Shown here: positions 14,569 through 21,759 of the stretch, one piece after another | How the letters are laid out: each line of letters starts with the position of its first letter | Numbering within the stretch: position 1 is the stretch's first letter | Source of the DNA: a virus | Strand: one strand, 5' to 3' | DNA: 21,759 bases | IMG/VR virus record: IMGVR_UViG_3300034012_000139 | Location: 1 to 21,759 of that record | Translations under genes and position numbers: made by a program | Notes under the pieces: model-generated | What the model saw: the letters and a program-made list of their open reading frames with translations, nothing else | The model's database searches: none | What the model was told of the DNA's origin: nothing

Positions 14569-15495
14569 TTAAACTGCTACGCGGCGAACGGCGCGGACAC
14601 GAATTAAATTGGTTTTATAACCATTCGGGTTTTGAAAACCATCACTGAATCGCTGATACCAAGCGTAACTAGCAGCAGACTGTGTACTAGCCCAATAACT
14701 CCCACCAGCCATGTTTTCAGCACCACTCGGAGATTGGAACGCAGCCGCAGAGGTTTGTGCGGGTGTTCCACCGGTGTAATTACTACCCCTGCTCGGAACA
14801 GCGTTGGTGTTGGTTCCGCTAGATGTATTGTTTGTTGCTGCTGTTGGTTTTAGGTTGTAGTAACAAATTTCCAATTCATTTACAGCGGGCATGTACCAAT
14901 CGCTAAACCCACCAATGGTAAGCCCTTCACAGAATTGAGCGGCTGGATGACTAGCATCGTTCATGTTCGAACTATTTGTCGGCCCATCAATAACCGATGA
15001 TGTACCGGAAGTGCTACCCGGAGTTATTTTCCAGCGGAGCGATGAGTTATAAGCAGAAGCAATAGGGCCAACCACAAGGTTAAAATCGGCTATACCATTG
15101 CCAGCAGTTGATATTTGTCCAGCGTAATAACCCCCACCATAAGCCTCACCAATAGCGGGAATGGGAGTTACAGAATTACTTGCTACGCTTGACGCACTAG
15201 GGCCAAATGAATTTACAGCAACAACAGTTATAGTGTATGCAACACTTGTTGTAAGCCCAGTAACGATAATTGGAGAAGACGAGCCAGTTGCACTAATCGT
15301 CGTGCCATCAGATGTTCTTCTTGCAGTAGCTATATAACCAGTAATGGCTCCACCACCCACATTAGATGGTGCGGTGAACGTCACAGACACCGAAGTTGAG
15401 GAAGCAGACGTAGCCGTGCCAATCGTAGGCGCATTAGGCACCTGCAACGGGTTATAAAACGCGGAGACAAACCCTGCTATATAGCGTATTGACAT
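14569..15495 (-). CDS. Fibronectin III plus DUF1566/C-type-lectin-like adhesin
   Basis: 308 residues. Residues 18-114 look like a fibronectin type III domain (VPNAPTIGTATSASSTSVSV, GGGAITGYIATARR, VAYTITVVAVNSFGPS). From about 115 to the end is a DUF1566-like domain: GEAYGGGYYAGQI, SVIDGPTNS, GGFSDWYMPAVNELEICYYN, YWASTQ, and RVRAVRRVAV. This domain parallels the gene just downstream almost block for block. Codons for the shared block NELEICYYNLKPT differ at many third positions, so the duplication is old or the two copies came separately. Likely a surface ligand-binding tail protein. ATG 15495 has GAGG about eight bases upstream. Confidence 0.82.
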   Translation of the reverse strand: MSIRYIAGFVSAFYNPLQVPNAPTIGTATSASSTSVSVTFTAPSNVGGGAITGYIATARRTSDGTTISATGSSSPIIVTGLTTSVAYTITVVAVNSFGPSASSVASNSVTPIPAIGEAYGGGYYAGQISTAGNGIADFNLVVGPIASAYNSSLRWKITPGSTSGTSSVIDGPTNSSNMNDASHPAAQFCEGLTIGGFSDWYMPAVNELEICYYNLKPTAATNNTSSGTNTNAVPSRGSNYTGGTPAQTSAAAFQSPSGAENMAGGSYWASTQSAASYAWYQRFSDGFQNPNGYKTNLIRVRAVRRVAV

Positions 15496-15506
15496 GGCTA
15501 TTGCCT

Positions 15507-15884
15507 CTACGAATTGATCTCTTCCCAGCTTGTCGTGACAACTAAGTCACTCGCTGAACCTGCCGTGGCTCCAATCGACTCATTCTCTTTCAAGTAAAGC
15601 GCTGTAGTCTTGTCCAGAACAATCAGGGTCGCATCAGCAGGAACCGACACGGTGGAGACAATTGGGAATGCCGATCCACCCAAAGCTGCTGCGCTGTACT
15701 TGTTGATGGTGATGTCCGCAGCGTTTGTGCCGTCTACGTTAGCAACCATGATCATGTTGATCTTGTAGACCTTACCGCTAGATGCGGCATTGCTCACAAG
15801 ACTGGTAGCACCGGTAGTCGTAAGTGAAACACTAGAATTTTCGCCATAAATAGCGGCGACGTTAACAATATTTGGATTTGCCAC
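15507..15884 (-). CDS. Small beta-rich virion structural protein
   Basis: 125 residues, starting with GTG 15884, with AAGGAG seven bases upstream. The phrases NAASSGKVYKINMIMVANVD, GTNAADITIN, VSVPADATLIVLDKTTALYL and ESIGATAGSASDLVVTTSWE are of a kind common in small structural proteins of cyanophages and other marine phages. Predicted beta with no membrane segment or enzyme motif. Probably a decoration or fibre-tip protein; exact location in the virion is unknown. Confidence 0.75.
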   Translation of the reverse strand: MANPNIVNVAAIYGENSSVSLTTTGATSLVSNAASSGKVYKINMIMVANVDGTNAADITINKYSAAALGGSAFPIVSTVSVPADATLIVLDKTTALYLKENESIGATAGSASDLVVTTSWEEINS

Positions 15885-15894
15885 GATTTACTCC

Positions 15895-16374
15895 TTATAG
15901 TCCGAAGATCATTGCGAAAGCGATGGACTGGCCTTTAGATACACCCGATGGCGCGGGTGCAGTAGATGTCCAAGTCGTGCCGTTAGAAGTCAACACGTTG
16001 CCATTCGTTCCCGGAGCAACGAACTGAACCGCGCTTGTACCATTACCTAGAACGACGTTGTTTGATGTCAGCGACGTCTGACCTGTCCCGCCTTGCGCCA
16101 CCGTGACAGTTGCTGCCTGCTTGACTAGCTTGCCCGTCGTTCCGTCAAACGCCACTAGCGCGTCAGCGGTCGCCGAAGCAGGGCCTACAACATCTCCAGA
16201 GGCTCCAGACGCAGAAGCTAGTAGCGTGACAACCCCTGAAGAGTTCTCACAGTACAACTTCATGTCGTTGATGTTCAGCGCTAATTCACCGGGCGACAGA
16301 TTGCCTGCTGTAGGCACCGCAGAGGCGGTTGTGCTGTGATAAGTAACAATTGGAGTAAAGCCTGCCTGTGCCAT
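15895..16374 (-). CDS. Small tail-fibre protein with GGTGQT repeat
   Basis: 159 residues. The N-terminus (PIVTYHSTTASAVPTAGNLS, PGELALNINDMKLYCEN) is a common start of phage tail-fibre or head-fibre proteins, where a short beta unit precedes a stalk. A stalk repeat follows: VAQGGTGQTSLTSNNVVLGN and TNGNVLTSNGTTWTSTAPAP. It ends GQSIAFAMIFGL. ATG 16374 overlaps the stop of the long fibre as TAATG, and GGAGGT lies eight bases upstream inside the last codons of that fibre. Probably a short fibre or a companion of the long one. Confidence 0.78.
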   Translation of the reverse strand: MAQAGFTPIVTYHSTTASAVPTAGNLSPGELALNINDMKLYCENSSGVVTLLASASGASGDVVGPASATADALVAFDGTTGKLVKQAATVTVAQGGTGQTSLTSNNVVLGNGTSAVQFVAPGTNGNVLTSNGTTWTSTAPAPSGVSKGQSIAFAMIFGL

Positions 16375-18662
16375 TAGAATGTACCTCCAGAGATCCCAGC
16401 CGTCGCTACGACCGTTCCCGTTGTCAAAGTATTAGTAGAAGGGTTATACGTCATGTCGGAATCTACGCACACGCCATTACTACCCGAAGTGGCTGGCATA
16501 AACGCCATGTAATAAGTAGCGTTTGCAGTGACCGCCGTGGTCGTAACATTCGCCGCATTTCCTACATCTAGCGTCGATTGGGCTACATAAGCGGGTGCCG
16601 CAAGTCCTGCTGCCAACACATACCCATTAGTGCCTAGCCCTAACTTAGATAGTGTCGCTGTTCCGCTGGCATAAATAATATCCCCAGCAGCGTAGGAAGT
16701 CAGCCCTGTGCCGCCGTAAGCAACGCCTATCGTGGTGGCGTTCCAAGTTCCCGCAGTCAGCGTACCAACCCCAGTGATCCCGGTATATGAACCGCTGATA
16801 CGCGCCGAATCAACCGTGCCAGACGTAATCTGGTTTGCGTCAATCGCAATCGAAGTATTGACCGCGGTGGTGATCTGCCCTTGAGCATTTACCCCAATAA
16901 CTGGAACCTGCGATGCCGACCCATAAGTCGCTGCACCAACTCCAGTTGTCGCAATATTGAAGGTGTACGCAGGCGACTCGTTCAAGCCTGTGCCTGCGCT
17001 GTAAGTCAGCGGCGCACCGAACTGGCTGAAGACGATCCCTGTAGTGCCTACAATGATAGGCAGGGGTGTCTGCTGTACCCACGAGGTATTCGCGTTTGCA
17101 GTACCCGAAGTAATCAGGAAGAAGTCACCCTGATCGATCTGGTCAACCCCTGTTCCTGATGTATCAAAGTCAGTCGCACGGATCAGAATAAAAGGTAATC
17201 CAGCATCGCCAGCCTGAGATAGCGTATAGACACCGTTCTCAAGCGTTGCCGCCTGATTTTTGATCAGTATCCGAGTACCGTTATCCGCAGGCGAAGTGAA
17301 CGTATAGCCATCAACCGTCAATGCACCGTTAGCATTTGCAGTCAGCGTCGCACCCACACCGCCTGTGCCGTTCGCATAGGTAACCGCAGGCAGCGCTGTG
17401 GTCGTTGCGTATTTGCAGGACTGGTGGAAGTTGATGCCCGAGGCTATCGAATCGGCGTAGGTCTTATTGACGATGTCGTTGCCAGTAGACGGTGGAGTGG
17501 TAATCGTCCCAGAAGTCATTGCGACCGACGTAAACGTACCAGCCGCAGGCGTCGTGCCGCCTATTGTCGCGCCATCTATTGCGCCACCCGTGATTGCAAC
17601 CGATGAGGCCGCTTGGGTAGACATCGTGCCAAGACCTGTGATGTCGGTATTCGGGATCGTGGCGCTTGCCGTTAGAGCGCTTGACCCAGTGCCTTTGACG
17701 TAACCCGTCAAACTATTAGCTCCGGTGCCGCCATTTGCAACTGCAAGTGTGCCACCCAGTGTCAGCGTTCCGCTTGCGGTGATCGGGCCACCAGAGAAAG
17801 TCATCCCTGTAGTGCCACCAGAGGCATTTACCGAAGTAACCGTACCAGCGCCTGCAAGTGCACCCCAGACAAAGGCTGAGCCATTCCACCGCAGATAAGT
17901 GTCGGTAACCGTTGGCGCAGATACAAAATCAGTTGTGTTTACAGCGCTCTGATACAGAAGCTGATTCGGGCTACCGCCGAGGATATTCGCTACAGCCGTC
18001 ACGGTAACGTCTGTTGCCGAAGTGATACGGCCTGTGGCGTCTACCGTAATCTGGGCGACTTGACTGCCCGAGCCATAAGTTCCCGGCGATACCCCCGTGA
18101 CATCTAAGCTGATCGTCGGGTTACCAGACAGGCCGTTGCCATTAGTGACAACAATCTCGCCAGCCGTGCCAGCAATCTGTACTGAGCCAACGCTTGAGCC
18201 GTTTTGAAGGGTCAGAAGACCAGACCCAGCAAGGCCATTTATAGAGCCTACAGCGCCCGTTAGAGAAATTACAGGGTTACCTGCCACCCCATCACCATTC
18301 GTGACCGCAACGCCCGTTCCAGAGCCTGTAAGCGTCCTTCCTACAACCGTATTGCCGCTGGTCTTGGCAATCATCCCATTAGTGGACGTTTCAAGGCTTC
18401 CAGAAGCCCCGTTCAGGATGATTGAGATCGTACCCAGAGCGCCCGTATCCGTCAGCCCTACGCCCGTACCACCCTGCAATCTGCGGGAGTTAGGTAACGT
18501 AGACTCGGCGTTAACAGTAATGAACGTCTGCTGTTGGGTTGGCGAATTAGCAATTGCCGCGACGGTCGTCTGTACCGTCTGCCCGTTCTGGCTAATCGGC
18601 ACCGACTCCGTGCCAGTCAACGACTGGGCGGCGGGGAGTTGTGTGATCGTTACTTGCGCCAA
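16374..18662 (-). CDS. Long tail fibre protein, Gly/Thr-rich beta repeats
   Basis: 762 residues, with TTG 18662 as the best start: GGGG lies about seven bases upstream. The first 38 residues (ITQLPAAQSLTGTESVPISQ and on) match the N-terminus of the protein at 20875-21456. A long repetitive stalk follows, with GTYGSGSQVAQITVDATGRI (194-213) echoed by ATYGSASQVPVIGVNAQGQI (578-597), and two NGGTG/YGGTG motifs. About residues 395-548 form a known tail-fibre module (NDIVNKTYADSIASGINFHQ, then NGTRILIKNQAATLENGVYT and ILIRATDFDTSGTG). It ends GISGGTF. These features fit a trimeric fibre for host attachment. Very low charge and long Gly/Ala/Thr/Ser runs agree. Confidence 0.83.
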   Translation of the reverse strand: MAQVTITQLPAAQSLTGTESVPISQNGQTVQTTVAAIANSPTQQQTFITVNAESTLPNSRRLQGGTGVGLTDTGALGTISIILNGASGSLETSTNGMIAKTSGNTVVGRTLTGSGTGVAVTNGDGVAGNPVISLTGAVGSINGLAGSGLLTLQNGSSVGSVQIAGTAGEIVVTNGNGLSGNPTISLDVTGVSPGTYGSGSQVAQITVDATGRITSATDVTVTAVANILGGSPNQLLYQSAVNTTDFVSAPTVTDTYLRWNGSAFVWGALAGAGTVTSVNASGGTTGMTFSGGPITASGTLTLGGTLAVANGGTGANSLTGYVKGTGSSALTASATIPNTDITGLGTMSTQAASSVAITGGAIDGATIGGTTPAAGTFTSVAMTSGTITTPPSTGNDIVNKTYADSIASGINFHQSCKYATTTALPAVTYANGTGGVGATLTANANGALTVDGYTFTSPADNGTRILIKNQAATLENGVYTLSQAGDAGLPFILIRATDFDTSGTGVDQIDQGDFFLITSGTANANTSWVQQTPLPIIVGTTGIVFSQFGAPLTYSAGTGLNESPAYTFNIATTGVGAATYGSASQVPVIGVNAQGQITTAVNTSIAIDANQITSGTVDSARISGSYTGITGVGTLTAGTWNATTIGVAYGGTGLTSYAAGDIIYASGTATLSKLGLGTNGYVLAAGLAAPAYVAQSTLDVGNAANVTTTAVTANATYYMAFMPATSGSNGVCVDSDMTYNPSTNTLTTGTVVATAGISGGTF
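16383..16388 (-). promoter_or_regulatory. Ribosome binding site within the GISGGTF codons of the long fibre
   Basis: GGAGGT on the minus strand, formed by the Gly-Gly codons of the terminal GISGGTF peptide, eight bases before ATG 16374. The related peptide ending the 5039-6265 gene places GGCGGG (5051-5056) at the same distance from ATG 5042. Confidence 0.65.
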
Positions 18663-18671
18663 GATTTTCCC

Positions 18672-19004
18672 CTACGTTGTGCTAATCACATCCAGATTAC
18701 CGTTGTTCTCTGGATCATCTGTGTTTTGATTAGTCGATAGTACAAACCCAGTTGTTGTAATAATATCATTCGGATCGACTGCAATATTCGCATCAGGCCG
18801 AGGAAATCTAATAGTGATACGTTCGGTCTTTCTTGCAGGCAAACGATACGGGTCAAACTGGTCTTTGCAGTTTTGGCTGCATACCATCAGACCCGGAAAG
18901 TTAGGGTCTTTCGATAAATCAGCGTGCGGACGCTTCATGCGACACCTATCGCATACTGCAATTGCAATATCCGAATAACCTCTAGTGTCTAAGAAGACCG
19001 GCAT
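18672..19004 (-). CDS. Small zinc-ribbon-like protein
   Basis: 110 residues. Four cysteines form two pairs: Cys18-x2-Cys21 (VCDRCRMKRPHADL) and Cys42-x3-Cys46 (MVCSQNCKDQFDPYRLP), as in small metal-binding ribbons found in phage neck or tail regions. The C-terminal half (RITIRFPRPDANIAVDPNDI) is a beta segment rich in Pro and Asp. Metal binding is inferred from the cysteine spacing. It lies two bases after the adaptor-like gene and just before the long fibre, whose ribosome binding site overlaps its stop. Function unknown. Confidence 0.72.
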   Translation of the reverse strand: MPVFLDTRGYSDIAIAVCDRCRMKRPHADLSKDPNFPGLMVCSQNCKDQFDPYRLPARKTERITIRFPRPDANIAVDPNDIITTTGFVLSTNQNTDDPENNGNLDVISTT

Positions 19005-19006
19005 AG

Positions 19007-20065
19007 TTACCTAGAATAAACAGAAATATTCGGCGCGAGGTACACAGGCGACTTGTCGCGCTCTTCAGCCTGAGCCAAACCTAAGTATTTCTCAGCCTGC
19101 ATCTCTAAATACTGAATCCGCTGCATATCAATACCCGGCAGCTCCATCGACATCTGATGCGCCAGCATGTTCTGAATCGCCAAGTACCAGCGGTCAGGGA
19201 TCTCTAGCTGCCCATCTAAGGCACCCACATCCATGATCTGACGCGAGTAGTACACAACGATCTGAACAAACGGATCGCTTGGCACAGGCCATAAGTTGAT
19301 CTCAGCTCGGGGAATAGTACGGTTGAACCAGAATTGATACGGCTGGTTCGCAGTAAAGTTCTTGTTTGGCAGCGAGACATAGTCATCGCGGTTTAGACGC
19401 GCCATCGGGACTTCTCGGCTGTTATTGCCGACGTAGAACTCACGAACCTGCAACGTGTTACCGCCGGTCTCGCGCATACGGTAATACTGCTTACTAGCAC
19501 CCGGATCAATCTGATACCAGAGCCACTCGTTATCGACCCAAGTTTCTACTCCGGTGTCTTCGAGTAACGTCCACGTTGAACCATCACTGGAGGTTTCAAA
19601 AAGGATGTGAAAACTTCCTGACACTCCCGGAAGAATACCAATAGAGCCAGCGTACACAGGGTTATTAGTGCCATAGTTCACCGAAATGTTGCCGTTAGGG
19701 GATGTTTGCACGCAAACAGTGTTGATGTTGCTGTCAAAAGCGTTGGCTGCTATGCCAGAAGACGCAGAATAGCTGCCAGAAGGGCGCTCCATCGTGCGAT
19801 AGTTGGCATTTAGGACGTCAATACCGCCTACAGGCAGGTAATAAATGTACTGATCGGCCTTCAGACCGATAACTTCTTGCCCAATAGCCCAATAATTGAT
19901 GCCAATGTTGGCTAGATTGGACAGAAGATAGAAAAGAGACTGCTTGGCAGAGTAAATTTGCTCGGAAGTCAGCTCTTCAGCCAACTTACCAGAGCGTCGG
20001 GCTCCGTGGTCGATCAAATCCTGTACTTGGATGACAGTCTGACCGATAGTTCCAGAGTAAGCCAT
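19007..20065 (-). CDS. Adaptor/tail-tube-like protein with inserted discoidin-like domain
   Basis: 352 residues. The outer parts look like a phage neck protein: N-terminal helices (VQDLIDHGARRSGKLAEELT, SAKQSLFYLLSNLANIGINY) and C-terminal EINLWPVPSDPFVQIVVYYS, LEIPDRWYLAIQNMLAHQMS and PGIDMQRIQYLEMQAEKYLG. This order is that of P22 gp4-like or SU10-like adaptors. Residues 93-215 are set into the middle and read like a discoidin/F5-8 C domain (AFDSNINTVCVQTSPNG, GSIGILPGVSGSFHILFETS, QYYRMRETGGNTLQVREFYV). Such domains bind carbohydrates or lipids elsewhere; here it could decorate the neck or be structural. ATG 20065; the stop lies two bases before the next gene. A second adaptor-like gene is at 6268-6903. 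Confidence 0.72.
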   Translation of the reverse strand: MAYSGTIGQTVIQVQDLIDHGARRSGKLAEELTSEQIYSAKQSLFYLLSNLANIGINYWAIGQEVIGLKADQYIYYLPVGGIDVLNANYRTMERPSGSYSASSGIAANAFDSNINTVCVQTSPNGNISVNYGTNNPVYAGSIGILPGVSGSFHILFETSSDGSTWTLLEDTGVETWVDNEWLWYQIDPGASKQYYRMRETGGNTLQVREFYVGNNSREVPMARLNRDDYVSLPNKNFTANQPYQFWFNRTIPRAEINLWPVPSDPFVQIVVYYSRQIMDVGALDGQLEIPDRWYLAIQNMLAHQMSMELPGIDMQRIQYLEMQAEKYLGLAQAEERDKSPVYLAPNISVYSR

Positions 20066-20074
20066 GTGCTTTCC

Positions 20075-20461
20075 TTACCATGCAGGCGATTTTTTGGACT
20101 TCGTAGCCGTTGAAATCTTTGATTTCAGCATCTTTGGCTTGCCGCCCTTTTTCATGCCATCCAATTCAGACAATGCTGATCTTCTTCGTTCTTCCATCGA
20201 AGGACGATTAACACCTTTTAGCGTTCTTGACCGCGTGGCAAAGCTTTCCAAATCCTCTAATCCGGGCGTTGGCTGTTCTTTTATTTTACGAATAGCCTCA
20301 GATGAATCAGCATTTGCTCTGTCATATTGTTCTTTGCTAACTTCTTGATTGTTAACGAAATATTTGCCGTTTACAATTCTGCCAACTGTTAACTCAGGAA
20401 CTGTTTCGCCCTTAGCGCGACGCGCCTCAAGTTCACGAACATATTCTCTTAAATCCGCCAT
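20075..20461 (-). CDS. Small charged protein with Lys-rich C-terminus
   Basis: 128 residues. The N-terminus is a charged helix (LREYVRELEARRAKGETVPE), followed by TVGRIVNGKYFVNNQEVSKE, then acidic and Arg-rich helices, and a Lys-rich tail (KKGGKPKMLKSKISTATKSK). No known family comes to mind. The tail could bind nucleic acid or sit in the capsid interior; this is inferred from charge only. ATG 20461 has AGGAG seven bases upstream, overlapping the TAG stop of the previous gene. Confidence 0.75.
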   Translation of the reverse strand: MADLREYVRELEARRAKGETVPELTVGRIVNGKYFVNNQEVSKEQYDRANADSSEAIRKIKEQPTPGLEDLESFATRSRTLKGVNRPSMEERRRSALSELDGMKKGGKPKMLKSKISTATKSKKSPAW

Positions 20462-20470
20462 ATCATTCTC

Positions 20471-20875
20471 CTACCAACCGGGACAGTTCCAACGCTTCAT
20501 TGAAGCACGCGCTCGACTACCTTTTTCACTCTTCTCAGCAGTAGGCCCCATACGCGCACAAAAGGAGTCTCTGCGCTTACCCCCCTCAGGCTGCGGAGCC
20601 TTCAAATCGCTACCAGTCTCACGGTTGTACTTTGCTCGACCCTTAGCTGTCAATCCAGCACCCTGCTCTGCAGGCAACTTCTCACCGCGACCAATAGCTA
20701 AAGATACGCCACCATTTTTTTTAGCCTCTGGCAGCTTAGCGTAAGCCTTCTTGCCGACATTCGACTTCGTAAACTCTTTAGCCACATCCTCAGAGATGCC
20801 AACCTTCTTGGCAATCTTTGGGTTGTATTCAGCCGCCTTCATCAGACGGAACTGGGCTTTAGATTTGGCTGGCAT
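20471..20875 (-). CDS. Small basic protein, DUF6321-like C-terminal part
   Basis: 134 residues from ATG 20875. A longer frame starts upstream at 20977, but that would overlap the previous gene by about 100 bases. ATG 20875 forms a TGATG junction with that gene's stop, and MPAKSKAQFRLMKAAEYNP is a typical phage protein start. The C-terminal half has GVSLAIGRGEKLPAEQGAGL, TAKGRAKYNRETGSDLKAPQ and PEGGKRRDSFCARM, a signature I associate with DUF6321 in cyanophages. Highly basic; nucleic-acid or capsid-interior association is possible but not shown. Confidence 0.78.
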   Translation of the reverse strand: MPAKSKAQFRLMKAAEYNPKIAKKVGISEDVAKEFTKSNVGKKAYAKLPEAKKNGGVSLAIGRGEKLPAEQGAGLTAKGRAKYNRETGSDLKAPQPEGGKRRDSFCARMGPTAEKSEKGSRARASMKRWNCPGW

Positions 20876-21456
20876 CACGCCACCTGCTGTATTGAAACAA
20901 TTACGGATGGGATTGCTGGGTGTAGCGCCGTTGAGGGCAGATGCTCCATAGTTACCGCTGCGTCGCTCTTCAACCAATAGATTTCCACATAGTCGCTTGA
21001 GTTCAAATCAAGGAAAATGTTCCAAGCTGCCACCATGTAACCAAAAATGTTACTGGTCTTTCTTGCTGGAATCGTCACAATAGTTGCTGAATTAGGCAAG
21101 TCAACGCCATTAACTTTGAACCAGATCGTTACTTCCTGCTGAGCATTTTCAGTATTTTTAAACTGACTGCTAAACTGCAGGTCATAGATACCAGTGTTCG
21201 GCACCGTAATCTCGCTGTTATTGACTAAAGTAATTGAGTCAGCAATGTCTTGCGTGTTAAAGGTCATCGCCACGCCAGCAACCGTACTGCCCGTTTGATC
21301 AGTGCTGTCGCTCCAAGCACCGTACGCACGGTTATAGGCGATCACGTCTGCGATGGTTGTCTTCCTGTTATTACCGCTCTGAACAATCGGAACCAGCTCC
21401 GTACCATCTAATGGCAGAGCGGCTGCTGTCATTGCTGAAATTTTGGTATCTGCCAT
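20875..21456 (-). CDS. Virion protein with TKIS-type N-terminus and jelly-roll-like body
   Basis: 193 residues. The N-terminal 40 residues (ISAMTAAALPLDGTELVPIV and on) match those of the long fibre at 16374-18662 and are common on phage structural proteins. Residues about 45-193 look like a C1q/TNF-type jelly roll: ITVPNTGIYDLQFSSQFKNT, VTIWFKVNGVDLPNSATIV, and SSDYVEIYWLKSDAAVTM. Such a body usually makes trimers on the virion surface. ATG 21456 has GGAG six bases upstream; it directly abuts the gene before and overlaps the next ATG by one base. A capsid decoration or fibre-tip role is inferred. Confidence 0.78.
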   Translation of the reverse strand: MADTKISAMTAAALPLDGTELVPIVQSGNNRKTTIADVIAYNRAYGAWSDSTDQTGSTVAGVAMTFNTQDIADSITLVNNSEITVPNTGIYDLQFSSQFKNTENAQQEVTIWFKVNGVDLPNSATIVTIPARKTSNIFGYMVAAWNIFLDLNSSDYVEIYWLKSDAAVTMEHLPSTALHPAIPSVIVSIQQVA

Positions 21457-21681
21457 TTAAGACTCCAACTCAATCTTGTCATCGTTCTCTTGCAGAACGT
21501 AACCAGAACTTTCCATCAGAATGTAGAACGGCCCTGCAGCTACCGGCCCTCGAACAATCACCGACTGTCCACCTACGTCACTGCCGTTACCAGCGCTGGC
21601 GTCAGCAACCACCCCAGTAGCTGTACCGGGGTAGGTGTTAGCGAAGTTCGCTACTTCTTCAAAGCCAACGCCGCCAGCCAT
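21457..21681 (-). CDS. Small protein, unknown function, probably structural
   Basis: 74 residues: EEVANFANTYPGTATGVVAD, a Gly-rich beta-like middle, then FYILMESSGYVLQENDDKIE. The start ATG 21681 overlaps the TAA of the gene upstream (TAATG), and the stop TAA directly abuts the next ATG. No recognisable family. Its frame, junctions and composition agree with a small virion or accessory protein. Confidence 0.65.
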   Translation of the reverse strand: MAGGVGFEEVANFANTYPGTATGVVADASAGNGSDVGGQSVIVRGPVAAGPFYILMESSGYVLQENDDKIELES

Positions 21682-21759
21682 TACGCAATACCAGCTTGAA
21701 TCAACTTCAGCGTGACTGTGCCATCGCCAGAATTCATCGTCACACGAATTGCTGTTACT
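21681..21759 (-). CDS. Partial gene, C-terminal 25 residues only
   Basis: The frame enters from the right edge and ends at TAA 21681-21683. The visible end is TAIRVTMNSGDGTVTLKLIQ followed by AGIA. It overlaps the next ATG as TAATG. A beta-type end of a structural protein is likely, but too little is present to identify it. Confidence 0.6.
   Translation of the reverse strand, partial: VTAIRVTMNSGDGTVTLKLIQAGIA

Noticed and set aside
13884-14710. An active diversity-generating retroelement within the window
   Set aside because: No reverse transcriptase and no non-coding template repeat is present; the 3' ends of the two lectin-like genes are not near-identical copies, so only the target-type fold is supported.
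18301-18729. A 142-residue plus-strand open frame
   Set aside because: It is antisense to the repetitive fibre gene, where low-complexity codons leave the other strand open by chance.
20876-20977. N-terminal extension of the DUF6321-like gene to 20977
   Set aside because: It would lie entirely within the preceding jelly-roll gene, while ATG 20875 gives the usual TGATG junction and a typical MPAKSK start.

Overview
The window reads as a piece of a tailed double-stranded DNA phage genome (Caudoviricetes). All supported genes lie on the minus strand, so transcription runs from high to low coordinates. Genes are packed end to end: most junctions are ATGA, GTGA, TAATG or TGATG overlaps, or gaps of about 12 bases or less. 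No stretch above 300 bases lacks a gene. I found no tRNA, promoter, terminator, integrase, transposase or CRISPR array. Protein style (DUF5872-like, DUF6321-like, DUF4214-like and GISGGTF-ending tail proteins) resembles phages of aquatic bacteria known mostly from metagenomes. The host cannot be named. A P22 gp10-like protein and adaptor-like proteins, with no visible sheath, tape measure or baseplate gene, hint at a short-tailed phage, but only part of the genome is shown.

In order of transcription (right to left). (1) 21759-18672: small virion proteins, two small basic proteins, an adaptor-like protein carrying a discoidin-like insertion, and a small zinc-ribbon-like protein. (2) 18662-13447: a long beta-repeat tail fibre, two small beta-rich virion proteins, two tandem DUF1566/C-type-lectin-like adhesins (one with a fibronectin III domain), and a small fibre-associated protein. 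(3) 13450-12189: a sulfotransferase translationally coupled to an APS-kinase-like P-loop kinase, together a predicted make-PAPS-and-use-it pair. (4) 12179-9613: a large tail protein made of about six related modules, and a tail assembly chaperone. (5) 9609-7279: two overlapping membrane-anchored proteins, then holin, T4-type lysozyme, and Rz with Rz1 nested inside it: the lysis cassette. (6) 7295-1: a DUF5872 protein, a head-tail adaptor, a beta-rich tail protein, a P22 gp10-like propeller protein with inserted beta domains, a tiny W..WA-repeat protein, and two DUF4214-like proteins, the last running off the left edge.

The most notable points are the APS kinase/sulfotransferase pair set between receptor-binding genes; a probable AUU start codon at 9609; two overlapping membrane genes at 8923-9064; DUF4214-like modules spread over two neighbouring genes; tandem lectin-fold adhesins; and a C-terminal GISGGTF peptide whose Gly-Gly codons also sit as the ribosome binding site of the next gene.
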